DNA from: CAYRVX01 sp964642165
GTDB lineage: Bacteria; Planctomycetota; Phycisphaerae; SM23-33
DNA length: 12,192 nucleotides
Direction of reading: 5' to 3'
Assembly (NCBI GenBank): GCA_964642165.1
Contig: CAZXOC010000233.1
Location: forward strand, 1-12,192
Shown: positions 12,041-12,192 of the stretch, one piece after another
Layout: each line of letters opens with the position of its first letter
Position numbering within the stretch: position 1 is the first letter of the stretch
Position numbers and translations under genes: made by a program
The notes under the pieces: model-generated
Told to the model about the DNA's origin: nothing
Database searches by the model: none
Seen by the model: the letters and a program-made list of their open reading frames with translations, nothing else

Positions 12041-12192
12041 TCACTTCTCCGTCGGCACGACGATGCCCCGGATGATGATGTTCTGGCAGAAGACGAACAT
12101 CAGGAACGTCGGAATGGCCGCGATGACCAGCGAGGCGTAGACGACGGCCTGGTGGGCCTGCGTCCAGAGCTGGAAGATCCACACCATCAGCG
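12041..12192 (-). CDS. Carbohydrate ABC transporter permease (MalG-type), C-terminal fragment
   Basis: The last 49 codons are visible and the rest lies beyond the right edge. The sequence reads W-T-Q-A-H-Q-A-V-V-Y-A-S-L-V-I-A-A-I-P-T-F-L-M-F-V-F-C-Q-N, then I-I-I-R-G-I-V-V-P-T-E-K before the stop at 12041-12043. A final membrane helix with 'P-T-[FL]-[LI]-x-F-x-F-x-Q', followed by an I-x-R-G-[IV] tail and 'P-x-E-K', is characteristic of MalG/UgpE/LacG-type permeases. These pair with a MalF-type permease, a solute-binding protein and an ATPase for sugar uptake. The partner genes would be expected to the right of the window. The frameshifted gene follows after a 44-nt gap in the same direction. 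Confidence 0.78.
   Translation of the reverse strand, partial: LMVWIFQLWTQAHQAVVYASLVIAAIPTFLMFVFCQNIIIRGIVVPTEK

Overview
The window is a GC-rich bacterial draft scaffold (roughly 70 % G+C by eye, with very strong G/C preference at third codon positions) and contains one 100-N assembly gap. Its gene families are a cobalamin-methyltransferase-like URO-D protein, an Amidohydro_2 hydrolase, a Gfo/Idh/MocA oxidoreductase, a PL26-type (PcRGLX/YetA-like) secreted protein, an exported nucleoside hydrolase, a four-helix-bundle 'suffix' protein and a sugar ABC permease. This mix is typical of Planctomycetota, Lentisphaerota and similar uncultured, carbohydrate-degrading lineages. No rRNA or tRNA is present, so the taxonomic call is inference from gene content only.

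Layout. 1-938 (minus): the 5' part of an exported nucleoside-hydrolase-like gene that runs off the left edge. 939-1314: a divergent intergenic region with a perfect hairpin and a 36-nt array of four 9-nt units (TAT every 9 nt). 1315-1902 (plus): a free-standing four-helix-bundle (S23-like) protein. A second four-unit 9-nt array lies in frame inside it, and a third lies just after it. 1903-2909: about 1 kb with no convincing gene, including an AT-rich island (about 2461-2670) with several dyads. 2910-4877 (plus): a URO-D/MtaA-like protein followed by an amidohydrolase. 4929-6158 (minus): a Gfo/Idh/MocA dehydrogenase, convergent with them. 6347-10380 (plus): a probable operon of three exported proteins: one broken by the N gap with a malectin-like tail, a PL26-like rhamnogalacturonan-lyase-family protein, and a smaller protein that shares a motif with it. 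10597-11532 (plus): a receiver-GGDEF protein whose receiver and GGDEF motifs are both degenerate. 11539-12192 (minus): a small gene with two apparent 1-nt frameshifts, preceded by the 3' end of a MalG-type sugar ABC permease.

How the genes may work together (inference). The exported PL26-like proteins, the exported nucleoside hydrolase and the ABC permease suggest extracellular or periplasmic breakdown of pectin-like or other polysaccharide and uptake of the products. The dehydrogenase, amidohydrolase and URO-D/methyltransferase-like protein would act in the cytoplasm on sugar-derived or methylated intermediates. The GGDEF-like protein is more likely a cyclic-di-GMP sensor or adaptor than a synthase.

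The most unusual structure is the four-helix-bundle gene with its three matched 9-nt-period arrays. They look like one repeat family placed before, inside and after the same gene. The other points worth attention are the degenerate receiver/GGDEF protein, the tandem pair of PL26-related proteins and the doubly frameshifted gene at 11539-11996.
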